Assembly: GCF_009735625.1 (NCBI RefSeq) | Contig: NZ_CP046244.1 | Span: 2,294,001-2,358,000 of the forward strand | DNA: 64,000 nucleotides | Reading direction: 5' to 3' | Origin: Moorella glycerini | Lineage (GTDB): Bacteria; Bacillota; DSM-521; Neomoorellales; Neomoorellaceae | Part shown: piece by piece, positions 34,528-43,362 of the stretch | How positions within the stretch are numbered: the first letter of the stretch is position 1 | Layout: every line of letters begins with the position of its first letter | The notes under the pieces: model-generated | What the model was told of the DNA's origin: nothing | Seen by the model: only the letters and a program-made list of their open reading frames with translations | Databases searched by the model: none | Translations under genes and position numbers: made by a program

Positions 34528-35760
34528 TTGCCCAAGGATAACGTGGTGGTCGGTCTCGATATAGGCACCACCAAGGTGGTGGCAGTAGTGGCGGAAGTCA
34601 CGCTACAGGGCCGCCTGAATATCATTGGCCTGGGGGAAACACCGTCCGGGGGCTTGCGCAAAGGTATAATTGTCGATATTGAAAATACAGCCCGGGCCAT
34701 TGAAAAAGCGGTGGAACAGGCCGAGCGCATGAGCGGTTGCCGTATTGCTTCAGCCTTTGTTGGCCTGACAGGTCCCCATATCGGCTCCGTTAACAACCGC
34801 GGGGTAGTAGCCGTTACCGGTGAAGACGGTGAAGTCGGGCCCGAGGATGTGGAGCGGGTCCTCCAGGCAGCCCGGGTAATACCCCTGCCGGCCGACAGGC
34901 GGATCATCCATGTACTACCGCGCCAGTATATTGTCGATGGCTATGACGGCATCATGGACCCGATCGGCATGAGCGGTTCGCGTCTGGAAGTGGAAACCCA
35001 GATTGTCACCGCTGCCGGGGCTGCCGTCCAGAATACCCTGAAAAGCGTGCAACGGGCCGGCCTGGCAATCGCGGAACTGGTATTAAATCCCCTGGCTTCG
35101 GCTGAGGCGGTACTCCAGCAGGCAGAAAAGGAACTGGGTACCGTGGTGGTCGATATCGGTGGCGGCACGACGGAAATTGCCGTGATCTCCCAGGGGTGCC
35201 TGTGGTTTGCCGCCGTCCTGCCTATAGGCAGCGAGCATATAACCAGTGACCTGGCGGTGGGTTTACGTACCCCTCTTACCCAGGCCGAGGCTATAAAAAA
35301 GGAACACGGATGTGTCCTGGCGGAGCTGGCAGCTGAAAATGAATTTATCGAGGTGCCGGCGGTAGGGGGCAAGGAGAAAAAGCGGGTACCCAAAAAGATG
35401 CTGGCGGCTATTATCGAGCCCCGGGTAGAGGAGATTTTTACCCTTGTCCGCCGGGAGATTAACGGCTCCCATTTCCAGGGCCTTTTACCGGGAGGGGTGG
35501 TCTTGACAGGTGGCGGCGCTTTACTCGAGGGGATAACCCAGCTGGCCGGCGAGGCCCTGGCCATGCCGGTCCGCCTTGGCTGGCCGGAGCATAGCGGCGG
35601 GCTGGCCGATATGGTGGCTTCTCCGGCTTATGCCACCGCGGTGGGCCTGGTGAATTATGGCGCCGGTCGCCTGGCCCATACCCAGGCTGCCGCCGGCCGG
35701 GAAGTTATCTGGGAAAACTTCTGGGCGAAGATTAAAAACTGGTGGCGCGAGCTTTTTTAA
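34528..35760 (+). CDS. ftsA: cell division protein FtsA
   Basis: 410 residues, actin-like ATPase that anchors FtsZ to the membrane. VVGLDIGTTKVVAVVAEV at the start (phosphate 1 loop), VVDIGGGTTEIAVI near 205, VVLTGGGALLEG near 325 and a C-terminal amphipathic helix (FWAKIKNWWRELF) as membrane target. TTG start with GGAGGT 8 bases before. Confidence 0.95.
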   Translation: MPKDNVVVGLDIGTTKVVAVVAEVTLQGRLNIIGLGETPSGGLRKGIIVDIENTARAIEKAVEQAERMSGCRIASAFVGLTGPHIGSVNNRGVVAVTGEDGEVGPEDVERVLQAARVIPLPADRRIIHVLPRQYIVDGYDGIMDPIGMSGSRLEVETQIVTAAGAAVQNTLKSVQRAGLAIAELVLNPLASAEAVLQQAEKELGTVVVDIGGGTTEIAVISQGCLWFAAVLPIGSEHITSDLAVGLRTPLTQAEAIKKEHGCVLAELAAENEFIEVPAVGGKEKKRVPKKMLAAIIEPRVEEIFTLVRREINGSHFQGLLPGGVVLTGGGALLEGITQLAGEALAMPVRLGWPEHSGGLADMVASPAYATAVGLVNYGAGRLAHTQAAAGREVIWENFWAKIKNWWRELF

Positions 35761-35781
35761 ATTACAAAGGAGGAGTTCCGG

Positions 35782-36843
35782 GTGCTGGAATTTGAGGATG
35801 GCGATCTCAATCAATTTGCTGCCATTAAGGTGGTGGGAGTAGGTGGAGGCGGCAATAACGCCGTTAACCGGATGATTGCTGCCGGTCTGCGGGGAGTAGA
35901 ATTTATCAGCGTTAATACGGATGCCCAGGCCCTGCGCCTTTGCCAGGCCGAACAAAAGATCCAGATTGGGGCCAAGTTGACCAAAGGCCTGGGGGCGGGG
36001 GCTAATCCGGAAATCGGTAAAAAGGCGGCGGAAGAAAGCCGGGAAGAGCTGGCCCAGCGCCTGCAGGGGGCCGATATGGTTTTTGTCACTGCCGGCATGG
36101 GGGGCGGCACGGGTACCGGTGCGGCGCCGGTGGTGGCCCAGGTCGCCAAGGAGGCCGGAGCCCTGACTGTTGGTGTTGTCACCCGTCCTTTTAGCTTTGA
36201 AGGCCGGAAACGGGCCAGCCAGGCCGAAGCTGGTATAGCCGAGTTAAAGACAAAGGTTGACACCCTGATTATTATCCCCAACGACCGGTTGCTACAGGTA
36301 GCCGACAAGCAGACCTCTATCCTGGAGGCCTTCCGTATTGCGGATGACGTTTTGCGCCAGGGCGTCCAGGGCATTTCCGACCTGATTGCCGTGCCTGGCT
36401 TGATCAACCTGGATTTTGCCGATGTCAAGACCATTATGTCTGATGCCGGTTCGGCCCTGATGGGTATAGGCAGGGCTACCGGCGAAAAAAGGGCCGCGGA
36501 AGCAGCCAGGATGGCCATTTCCAGCCCCCTGCTGGAAACCTCCATCGAAGGGGCCCGCGGTGTGCTGCTAAACATTACCGGGGGCACCAACCTGGGCCTG
36601 CTGGAAGTTAATGAGGCGGCTGAAATCGTGGCCGCGGCGGCCGACCCGGAAGCGAACATAATTTTTGGCGCCGTCATTGATGAAAGCTTGAAGGATGAAA
36701 TCCGCATTACCGTCATTGCTACCGGTTTTGAAGCCGTGCCAGCAGCCCAGAAAGAGGCGGCGGCAACCCGTGATGCGGATCTCAACATTAAGCCCTTTAA
36801 TATTGACGACCTGGACATACCGGCCTTCCTGCGGCGAAGGTAA
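35782..36843 (+). CDS. ftsZ: cell division GTPase FtsZ
   Basis: 353 residues, tubulin-like GTPase that forms the division ring. [13 protein letters not shown] near residue 20, the tubulin signature [10 protein letters not shown] near 106-115, and the C-terminal peptide [11 protein letters not shown] that binds FtsA and SepF. GTG start after AAAGGAGGA. A strong terminator follows about 145 bases later. Confidence 0.97.
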   Translation: MLEFEDGDLNQFAAIKVVGVGGGGNNAVNRMIAAGLRGVEFISVNTDAQALRLCQAEQKIQIGAKLTKGLGAGANPEIGKKAAEESREELAQRLQGADMVFVTAGMGGGTGTGAAPVVAQVAKEAGALTVGVVTRPFSFEGRKRASQAEAGIAELKTKVDTLIIIPNDRLLQVADKQTSILEAFRIADDVLRQGVQGISDLIAVPGLINLDFADVKTIMSDAGSALMGIGRATGEKRAAEAARMAISSPLLETSIEGARGVLLNITGGTNLGLLEVNEAAEIVAAAADPEANIIFGAVIDESLKDEIRITVIATGFEAVPAAQKEAAATRDADLNIKPFNIDDLDIPAFLRRR

Positions 36844-36876
36844 TACTTTCGCTAAGGCCGCTTAACCCCCGTTAAA

Positions 36877-36921
36877 GCTCGCTCGCTACATATAAAGCCA
36901 GCCTTTTACCATTTTTCATTC
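36877..36921 (-). repeat. decayed left-end fragment of the structured element, copy D, reversed
   Basis: Read on the reverse strand, 36921 to 36877 gives GAATGAAAAAT, then AGGCTGGC, then GCGAGCGAGC. This is the order and spacing of the left end of copies A and B (GAATGAAAAT, GGCTGGCATTTGT, GAAGCGAGCGAG). No right end is recognisable. It is the only copy in reverse orientation and lies in the 299-base gap between ftsZ and spoIIGA. Confidence 0.5.
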
Positions 36922-36986
36922 TCCAGCAAACTACTCCTTCCGTTAGGACATAATTTTCCCGCCCATGTGGCGTGGTACTGTTGCTT

Positions 36987-37015
36987 AAACCTGTTACCCG
37001 GGTAACAGGTTTTTT
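36987..37015 (+). terminator. rho-independent terminator of the ftsAZ unit
   Basis: AAACCTGTTAC and GTAACAGGTTT form an 11-bp stem around CCGG and run into six Ts. One of the clearest terminators in the window. Confidence 0.92.
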
Positions 37016-37027
37016 CCTGTCCACCAT

Positions 37028-37060
37028 CTGACAAAATATTCCATAACCGGGTTATATAAT
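37028..37060 (+). promoter_or_regulatory. spoIIG-type promoter (long spacer)
   Basis: CTGACA (37028-37033) and perfect TATAAT (37055-37060) are 21 bases apart. A spacer this long is too wide for ordinary sigma-A use but is the hallmark of the Bacillus spoIIG promoter, where Spo0A-P activates. The reverse strand over the -35 reads ATTTTGTCAGA, close to a Spo0A box. Confidence 0.65.
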
Positions 37061-37142
37061 AAATATGGTTATGAAACTGCCATAATGCTCATATCATGGT
37101 AATAATTAGTGTAACCTCCGGGGAAGGGAGGCTGGTCTACCT

Positions 37143-38057
37143 GTGGTTTATTTAGATGTCCTGCTGGCCATTAACCTGGTTATGGATTACCTCATCCTCT
37201 GGACAACGGCCAGGCTGGGACAGCTGGCAACTACCGGCTGGCGGCTGCTGGCCGGGGCAGCGGTAGGAGCAGTTTATTCTCTGGTCATCCTGTTTCCCGG
37301 TGGCGAATGGAAGCAGGTCCTGCTTGTCAAAATTTTATTTTCCGTAATTATGGTCCTGGTAGCCTTCTACCCCTTAAACGGGCGGCGGTTTCTCCAGGCC
37401 CTGGTCTATTTTTACCTGGCGGCCTTTGCCATGGGTGGGGCGATGCTGGGGGCTGTTTACTTGGCCGACGGGGAGGCGGCAACACCCGTCATGGGGGGAA
37501 CGCTGGTCCTGGTCCATAATATCCGTTACACGTGGCTGCTGGTGGCCGTGGCGGCTGCCGGGATGCTGGCCGTTTTCGGGACAGGCTGGCTAAAAAAAAA
37601 CTTCTGGCAGCAGGTACTGCGTTTGCCCGTGATCATAACCTTTGCCGGCCGGCAGCGGGCCTTAAAGGCCCTGGTTGATACCGGCAACAGCCTGCGGGAT
37701 CCATTTACCCAGCGGCCGGTAATCATTGTAGAATACAGCGCCCTGAAGGGCCTCCTCCCGGAAGAGATTATCAAACACTACAGCAGCCAGGAGGAGCCCG
37801 ACCTGGAAAGCCTGATAAAGTCCCTGGCCAGTTCGCCCTGGGCGACAAGGCTACGCCTGTTACCCTACCATTCCCTTGGCCAGAGCCATGGTATGTTGCT
37901 GGGTCTTAGACCCGATGAAGTAATCGTCATCACAAATGAACGCATGATCAGGATAAAAGATGTGATGGTGGGCCTGTACCGGGAGCGGCTGTCGCCGGAA
38001 GGAAATTACCGCGCGTTATTACACCCGGATTTGCTGCAAATCAGTATGGGCCTCTAA
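37143..38057 (+). CDS. spoIIGA: pro-sigma-E processing peptidase
   Basis: 304 residues: five membrane helices in the N-terminal half and an aspartic-protease-like C-terminal half with ALVDTGNSLRDP (catalytic DTG near residue 180). SpoIIGA in the mother-cell septal membrane cleaves pro-sigma-E once SpoIIR signals from the forespore. GTG start, with GGGAGG a little far upstream. sigE follows 15 bases later. Confidence 0.93.
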   Translation: MVYLDVLLAINLVMDYLILWTTARLGQLATTGWRLLAGAAVGAVYSLVILFPGGEWKQVLLVKILFSVIMVLVAFYPLNGRRFLQALVYFYLAAFAMGGAMLGAVYLADGEAATPVMGGTLVLVHNIRYTWLLVAVAAAGMLAVFGTGWLKKNFWQQVLRLPVIITFAGRQRALKALVDTGNSLRDPFTQRPVIIVEYSALKGLLPEEIIKHYSSQEEPDLESLIKSLASSPWATRLRLLPYHSLGQSHGMLLGLRPDEVIVITNERMIRIKDVMVGLYRERLSPEGNYRALLHPDLLQISMGL

Positions 38058-38072
38058 GGGGGGGAAGAGCTC

Positions 38073-38801
38073 ATGCAGCAGCTATTTATAATGGCGAAAT
38101 TAAAAATACAGGAGTTTTATGGCCGCCTGGTAGTAAGGTTGAAATGGCTGGGCGAAGTTTTTTATGTCGGCAGCAGTGAAGCCCTGCCACCCCCCCTTTC
38201 CAGCGATGAAGAGATGAGCCTTCTCCTGCGCCTGGAGGACGGCGACGCCGGTGTAAAAACCGTACTTATCGAGCGCAACCTGCGCCTGGTAGTCTACATT
38301 GCCCGCAAATTTGAAAATACCGGCGTGGGGATTGAAGATCTGGTTTCCATTGGTACCATCGGCCTCATTAAAGCCGTCAATACCTTTGACCCTAAGAAGC
38401 GCATCAAGCTGGCCACCTATGCTTCCCGCTGTATTGAAAATGAAATTTTAATGCACCTGCGGCGCAATAATAAGACGCGGGCCGAGGTTTCCTTTGACGA
38501 GCCGTTAAACATTGACTGGGACGGCAATGAGCTTTTGCTCTCCGATGTCCTGGGTACTGATAATGATATTATTTATAAATCCATTGAAGAAGAGGTCGAC
38601 CGCAAGCTCCTGCAGATGGCCATGCGGAAACTCTCGGCCCGGGAGCGCAAGATCATGGAATTTCGTTTTGGCCTCCTGGACGGCGTGGAAAAAACCCAGA
38701 AGGAGGTAGCCGACATCCTGGGCATCTCCCAGTCCTACATTTCCCGCCTGGAAAAACGGATTATCAAACGCCTGCGTAAAGAAATCGCCCGGATGGAATA
38801 A
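38073..38801 (+). CDS. sigE: RNA polymerase sigma-E, mother-cell, as pro-protein
   Basis: 242 residues. A hydrophobic pro-sequence of about 30 residues precedes [13 protein letters not shown], the region cleaved by SpoIIGA in Bacillus. Regions 2 ([24 protein letters not shown]) and 4 ([21 protein letters not shown]) of sigma-70 are complete. It directs early mother-cell transcription in sporulation. Confidence 0.95.
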   Translation: MQQLFIMAKLKIQEFYGRLVVRLKWLGEVFYVGSSEALPPPLSSDEEMSLLLRLEDGDAGVKTVLIERNLRLVVYIARKFENTGVGIEDLVSIGTIGLIKAVNTFDPKKRIKLATYASRCIENEILMHLRRNNKTRAEVSFDEPLNIDWDGNELLLSDVLGTDNDIIYKSIEEEVDRKLLQMAMRKLSARERKIMEFRFGLLDGVEKTQKEVADILGISQSYISRLEKRIIKRLRKEIARME

Positions 38802-38830
38802 GGGGAGCTTAAAATAGCTCCCTTTATTTT
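38797..38830 (+). terminator. terminator after sigE
   Basis: GGGAGC (38803-38808) pairs with GCTCCC (38817-38822), extended by AATAA/TTATT, and followed by T-rich sequence. It separates spoIIGA-sigE from sigG-spoIIR. Confidence 0.75.
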
Positions 38831-38847
38831 GCCCTTTTGCCGGGCCG

Positions 38848-38877
38848 GTATAAAAGCAGGGAGGCATGGTAATAATT
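38848..38877 (+). promoter_or_regulatory. sigma-F-type promoter of sigG-spoIIR
   Basis: GTATA (38848-38852), 15 bases, then GGTAATAATT (38868-38877). This fits the sigma-F consensus GYATA / GGnnAnAnT. In Bacillus sigG and spoIIR are both sigma-F targets. Confidence 0.62.
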
Positions 38878-38910
38878 ATCCCAGAGCCACCGTCAGGAGG
38901 TTTCTCGCCA

Positions 38911-39684
38911 GTGATGCTCAATAAAGTAGAAATTTGCGGTGTGAATACCTCCAAGTTACCCTTGCTGACCAGCGAGGAGATGCGGCAGCTTTTTGAGGCC
39001 ATGCAAAAGGGGGAACCGGAGGCCCGGGAAAAGCTCATTAAAGGCAATTTACGCCTGGTCCTGAGCGTCATCCAGCGCTTTACCAACCGGGGCGAGTATG
39101 TCGACGATCTTTTCCAGGTAGGCTGCATCGGCCTGATGAAGGCCATCGATAACTTTGACCTGAGCCAGAATGTCAAGTTTTCCACCTATGCCGTACCCAT
39201 GATCATCGGGGAGATCAGGCGTTACCTGCGGGATAATAATCCCATCCGGGTAAGCCGCTCTTTGCGGGATATTGCCTACAAAGCCCTCCAGGTAAGGGAC
39301 GTGCTGGTAAATAAACTGGCCCGGGAACCTTCGGTAACGGAAATTGCCAGGGAAATCAATATCCCCCAGGAAGAAGTAATTTTTGCCCTGGATGCCATCC
39401 AGGAACCGGTATCCCTCTTTGAGCCCATCTACCATGACGGCGGCGATCCCATCTATGTCATGGACCAGATAGGTGATGAAAAAAACCAGGATGGTAGCTG
39501 GCTGGAAAGCATAGCCATCCGGGAAGCCCTGAATAAATTAAACCCCAGGGAGCGCCTGATTTTATCCCTGCGCTTCTTTGAAGGTAAAACCCAGATGGAA
39601 GTAGCCGATGAAATCGGCATCTCGCAGGCCCAGGTTTCCCGGCTGGAAAAAGCCGCCCTCCAGCATATGCGCAAATATATTTGA
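38911..39684 (+). CDS. sigG: RNA polymerase sigma-G, late forespore
   Basis: 257 residues. The conserved N-terminus NKVEICGVNTSKLPLLTSEE is the sigma-G signature and contains the part recognised by anti-sigma Gin/SpoIIAB. Regions 2, 3 and 4 are complete. GTG at 38911 is chosen: AGGAGG lies 10 bases before it, whereas an upstream ATG at 38866 falls on the promoter -10. Confidence 0.95.
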   Translation: MMLNKVEICGVNTSKLPLLTSEEMRQLFEAMQKGEPEAREKLIKGNLRLVLSVIQRFTNRGEYVDDLFQVGCIGLMKAIDNFDLSQNVKFSTYAVPMIIGEIRRYLRDNNPIRVSRSLRDIAYKALQVRDVLVNKLAREPSVTEIAREINIPQEEVIFALDAIQEPVSLFEPIYHDGGDPIYVMDQIGDEKNQDGSWLESIAIREALNKLNPRERLILSLRFFEGKTQMEVADEIGISQAQVSRLEKAALQHMRKYI

Positions 39685-39710
39685 TTTCCAATTTACGGAG
39701 GTGTCAAGGA

Positions 39711-40337
39711 GTGTCTTTATTGAAGAGGTCGATATTATTCTTTGTCCTGGCCGGCTTATTATTCCTCGGCGGGGAAGCGGCCTGGAGGGGCAGGGAGGTA
39801 GCGGTACCGGCCTATAACTCCCATAACTTAATCCGGCTCCACGTCATTGCCAACAGCGACACTACTGCCGACCAGGAATTGAAACGTCATGTCCGCGACG
39901 CCGTCCTGGCCAGTATCGGCCGGAGCGTGGCCGCAGCCGGGGATATTGGTGCCGCCAGGCAGCTGGTCAGTCATAACCTGGCCGCCATTACAGCTGCGGC
40001 CGAGGCGCAAATCCGGCGGGAAGGGCAAAATTATACCGTCAGGACGGAATTCGGTGACTTTGCTTTCCCCACCAGAGCTTACGGGGATATAACTCTCCCG
40101 GCAGGAAACTACGAAGCCGTCCGCCTGGTGATTGGCGCCGGTAAAGGGGAAAACTGGTGGTGCGTCCTGTTCCCGCCCCTGTGCCTGGTAGATGCCGCCG
40201 GTAAAGTAACTGATGCTGCCCTTACCAGCCGGCCGGTAATGGCCGGGGAGGAAGGGCGGGCAAAAATCCGGGTAGGATGGAAGATTTTAGAGATATTTCA
40301 ATCCTCACGCCACCGCCTGGCGGGATTATGGCCTTAA
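39711..40337 (+). CDS. spoIIR: SpoIIR, forespore signal for sigma-E activation
   Basis: 208 residues with an N-terminal signal or anchor helix and the family signature NLIRLHVIANSDTTADQELK. SpoIIR is secreted from the forespore and triggers SpoIIGA. GTG at 39711 has GGAGGT 8 bases before. It lies 27 bases after sigG without a terminator, so it should share the sigma-F-type promoter. Confidence 0.9.
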   Translation: MSLLKRSILFFVLAGLLFLGGEAAWRGREVAVPAYNSHNLIRLHVIANSDTTADQELKRHVRDAVLASIGRSVAAAGDIGAARQLVSHNLAAITAAAEAQIRREGQNYTVRTEFGDFAFPTRAYGDITLPAGNYEAVRLVIGAGKGENWWCVLFPPLCLVDAAGKVTDAALTSRPVMAGEEGRAKIRVGWKILEIFQSSRHRLAGLWP

Positions 40338-40357
40338 ACCAGCAACGCTGGTTTTTT
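40337..40357 (+). terminator. rho-independent terminator after spoIIR
   Basis: AACCAGC (40337-40343) and GCTGGTT (40347-40353) with an AAC loop, followed by a T-run. It overlaps the spoIIR stop codon. Confidence 0.88.
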
Positions 40358-40440
40358 CTTTTTTGGCCTTCAGGTCCTATCCGGGTCATATAATTTAATA
40401 TAACAGGGAAGACCCCGGGCTACAGCCGGAGGTGGTGAGC

Positions 40441-40707
40441 GTGATCCGGGTGACCGAACTGCGCCAGCGGGAGGTAATCAATGTCATTGATGGGCGGCGG
40501 CTGGGAACAATCAAAGATATTGACCTGGACCTGGAGGCCGGACGGGTAAAGGCTTTAATCGTACCCGGACAGGGAGGCAGGTTTTTTTTCTTTTTTGGCC
40601 GGGACGAAGATTTAATCATCCCCTGGGAAAACGTAGTTAAAGTAGGAATTGACGTTATCCTGGTAGAAAGTTATAGCTGCACGGCTCCTGTGCACCGGGA
40701 AAAATAG
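40441..40707 (+). CDS. ylmC: YlmC/YmxH-family PRC-barrel protein
   Basis: 88 residues, a single PRC-barrel (IRVTELRQREVINVIDGRRLG, then IIPWENVVKVGIDVILV). It is conserved next to sigG or division genes in sporulating Firmicutes; the role is unknown. GTG at 40441 gives the conserved start and has GGAGG 7 bases before; a perfect TATAAT at 40389-40394 may belong to its promoter. Confidence 0.85.
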   Translation: MIRVTELRQREVINVIDGRRLGTIKDIDLDLEAGRVKALIVPGQGGRFFFFFGRDEDLIIPWENVVKVGIDVILVESYSCTAPVHREK

Positions 40708-40718
40708 AGGTGTAATAT

Positions 40719-41603
40719 GTGGCCGGGCTGCGTGCCGAACAGGTGATTTATGATATAATAAAGGCCAGGGGTGGTTTTTCTTTGGCTCCCTTGATCAGGG
40801 AAAATATTAATGGGATTGACTGCTGGCGAGAGGCCTTCCTCGAGGAACAGGCGCCGGTCCGGGCTTATTTCAGCGGCCGGGCCGGAGGCTGCAGCCAGCC
40901 CCCCTATGATACTTTGAACCTGGGTTTGCACGTGGGTGATGCCCCGGCAGCGGTACTGGCCAACCGGCGCCGGCTGGCGGGGGCCCTGGACCTGCCCCTG
41001 GAGGAGTGGGTAATCGGCGAGCAGGTCCATGGTAACAGGGTGGCCCTGGTGGGACGGCAGGATGCCGGCCGGGGTGCCGGGGAATTGGCTACGGCCCTGC
41101 CGGGTGTTGATGCCCTGGTGACCGCTGCACCGGGGGTTACCCTGGTGGCCTTTTTTGCCGACTGCGTACCCCTTTACCTGGTGGACCCGGTAAGGGGTAT
41201 TATAGGCCTGGCCCACGCCGGCTGGAAGGGCACGGTCTTACAGGTGGGAACCCGAGTGGTGGCCAGGATGGTGGCAGCATATAACAGTGACCCCGCCGAA
41301 CTCCTGGCAGCCATCGGACCGGCCATCGGGCCCTGCTGCTACCAGGTAGATCACCGGGTGGCGGGGGCAGTCAAGGAGCATCTCCCCTGGGCCGGCGAAG
41401 TTTTAACGCCCGACGGGCCCGGCCACTACCGCCTGGACCTTCCCCGGGCCAACTACCTGGAACTCCTGGCCGCAGGACTAAAGCCGGAGCATATTACCAG
41501 CGCCGGTCTCTGTACCTGCTGCCGGGCCGGCACCTTTTTCTCTTACCGGGCGGCTGGTGGCCCTACCGGGCGCCAGGCAGCATTATTATCCCTCTTGAGG
41601 TAG
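40719..41603 (+). CDS. pgeF: PgeF/YlmD-type multicopper oxidase-like protein
   Basis: 294 residues. The DUF152 family acts on purine nucleosides and on UDP-MurNAc carrying a wrong L-Ser (peptidoglycan editing factor). Motifs EQVHGN, ADCVPLYLVDP, HAGWKGT, GPAIGPCCYQV and CTCC...FFSYR include the His/Cys ligands of the metal site. The GTG start has AGAGGTG upstream. It fits the wall-gene setting. Confidence 0.88.
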   Translation: MAGLRAEQVIYDIIKARGGFSLAPLIRENINGIDCWREAFLEEQAPVRAYFSGRAGGCSQPPYDTLNLGLHVGDAPAAVLANRRRLAGALDLPLEEWVIGEQVHGNRVALVGRQDAGRGAGELATALPGVDALVTAAPGVTLVAFFADCVPLYLVDPVRGIIGLAHAGWKGTVLQVGTRVVARMVAAYNSDPAELLAAIGPAIGPCCYQVDHRVAGAVKEHLPWAGEVLTPDGPGHYRLDLPRANYLELLAAGLKPEHITSAGLCTCCRAGTFFSYRAAGGPTGRQAALLSLLR

Positions 41604-41608
41604 ATATT

Positions 41609-42580
41609 ATGAGGCCAGCTTATAATCCAGCCCTCCCGGCCCGGCCACGGCAACGCCGGCGGCGGGGGCGTTTTATCTTGCCGGTCCTGGGCTTGATGCT
41701 TTTTGCCCTGGCGGCCTGGCTGGGTTGCCAGCAGGTCGTTAAGGCCATTGCCTGGCACTTTTTAAAGGTCGAACGGGTTGATTACGGCGTCCTGGAGGAC
41801 ACCCTCCCCCTGGAGGTTTTTATTGCCAGGGAAGAGGAGGTCCTGGTAGCCCCGGCCACGGGGGCCTTAGTCCCGGTAGTACCAGAAGGGGAGCGGGTAC
41901 CGGTAGGAGCTACCATTGCCCGGCTTTTACCCGTGGCAGCCGCACCGCCAGGGCAGGGTCCCCTGGAAATCAAAGCCTCCTTTCCCGGCCAGGTTTCCTA
42001 CCACACCGACGGCCTGGAAAAGGCCCTGCAGCCGGCCAGCCTGGGCAATATCAATTACCAGGAACTAAAGCGCCTGGTGGAACTGGCCGGCCCGGTGACG
42101 GCGGAGGGCCAGGTGAAAGCCGGTACGGCCATCGGCCGCCTGGTCAACAACCTGGCTCCCCTGGCCGTGTATGCCCCCCTGGCAGACTTCCCCCCCGGCT
42201 GGCAGGCAGGCAAAAGGGTAAATCTTAAATTGCCGGGGTCCGGGGACGAGGTCCGGGCCAGCATTACCCGGTTGCAGGATGAAGGCCGGCAGAAGGCCGT
42301 CCTCATGACCATTGCCTCCTGGGACGAGCGCTGGCTTAAACCCCGCCGGCTGGAAGTAGCTGCGGTATTGAACCGTTACCGGGGGATAATATTACCGGCT
42401 GCTGCTTTGAGTAGCGGGCCAGGGGGAGCAAAGGGGGTCTACCTCCTGGGGGACCGGGGGATCAAATGGCAGCCGGTTAGCATTGAAGGCCAGGTAGGGG
42501 ACAGGGTGGCCGTCCGGGGCCTGGAAGCCGGGACGGAAGTGGTTGTCACCCCTGGTCTGGTCCGGTGGCTGCGTAATTAG
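41609..42580 (+). CDS. HlyD-like membrane-anchored protein
   Basis: 323 residues: a very basic N-terminus (RPRQRRRRGRF), one membrane helix at about 24-42, then an HlyD/RND-adaptor-like beta-barrel and lipoyl-type region outside the membrane. In Clostridia a protein of this kind often lies between pgeF and yggS in the sepF region, which suggests a link to division or wall assembly. No exporter partner is next to it. Function unknown. Confidence 0.7.
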   Translation: MRPAYNPALPARPRQRRRRGRFILPVLGLMLFALAAWLGCQQVVKAIAWHFLKVERVDYGVLEDTLPLEVFIAREEEVLVAPATGALVPVVPEGERVPVGATIARLLPVAAAPPGQGPLEIKASFPGQVSYHTDGLEKALQPASLGNINYQELKRLVELAGPVTAEGQVKAGTAIGRLVNNLAPLAVYAPLADFPPGWQAGKRVNLKLPGSGDEVRASITRLQDEGRQKAVLMTIASWDERWLKPRRLEVAAVLNRYRGIILPAAALSSGPGGAKGVYLLGDRGIKWQPVSIEGQVGDRVAVRGLEAGTEVVVTPGLVRWLRN

Positions 42581-42648
42581 AAGCGGGGAGTCTAGCAGGA
42601 TTTAATATAAAGATGTAGAAATTATAGAGGATTGGCGGAGGAAAAAAG

Positions 42649-43335
42649 ATGGTTAACCTGGCAGAAAATATCGCCCTGGTACGGGAAAGGATGGCCGCTG
42701 CCGCCCGCCGCAGCGGGCGGCGGCCGGAAGAGATAACCCTGGTGGCGGTGACGAAAACTATTCCCCCGGAGCGCATCCAGGAGGCCGTAAGTTTAGGTCT
42801 CAAAGACCTGGGGGAAAACCGGGTCCAGGAACTCCTGGCCAAGCAGCCCTACATAACCGGTGGCAACTGGCACCTGATCGGTCATCTCCAGCGCAATAAA
42901 GCCCGCCAGGTATGGGATAAGGTGTGCCTGATCCATTCCATTGACAGCCTGGAACTGGCCCGGGAACTGGACAGGCGGGCCATGGCTGCCGGGCGCCGGG
43001 TTAATATCCTCCTGGAGGTTAATGTGGCCGGGGAGGAGAGTAAATTTGGCCTGGCACCTGAAGCGGTAATCCCCTTCGTGCGGGAAATCACGGGGTTTAC
43101 AGGCCTCCGCCTTCTGGGCCTGATGACAGTAGCTCCCCTGGTAAAGGAGGCCGAAGAGGTGCGGCCTGTTTTCCGCCGGCTGGCAGAGTTACGGCGGGAA
43201 GTGGAAGCCCTGCACCTGCCGGGGGTGGACATGCATTACCTTTCCATGGGTATGACCAACGATTTTGAAGTAGCCATTGAAGAAGGAGCCAATCTGGTGA
43301 GAATTGGCACGGCCATCTTTGGTCCCCGGGTATAA
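42649..43335 (+). CDS. PLP homeostasis protein YggS/YlmE
   Basis: 228 residues, alanine-racemase-like TIM barrel that binds pyridoxal phosphate without known catalysis. The PLP Lys is in LVAVTKT near residue 36; GENRVQELLAK and WHLIGHLQRNKA follow, and the C-terminal MGMTNDFEVAIEEGANLVRIGTAIFG binds phosphate. GGAGGAAAA precedes the ATG. Confidence 0.92.
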   Translation: MVNLAENIALVRERMAAAARRSGRRPEEITLVAVTKTIPPERIQEAVSLGLKDLGENRVQELLAKQPYITGGNWHLIGHLQRNKARQVWDKVCLIHSIDSLELARELDRRAMAAGRRVNILLEVNVAGEESKFGLAPEAVIPFVREITGFTGLRLLGLMTVAPLVKEAEEVRPVFRRLAELRREVEALHLPGVDMHYLSMGMTNDFEVAIEEGANLVRIGTAIFGPRV

Positions 43336-43362
43336 TAAAGCTATGGCGGAGGTGCAACAGCA

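Noticed and set aside
37096-37109. CATGGTAATAATTA before spoIIGA, identical to the -10 region of sigG
   Set aside because: No GYATA-type -35 at the right distance, so a sigma-F promoter is not supported here; the identity is probably chance.
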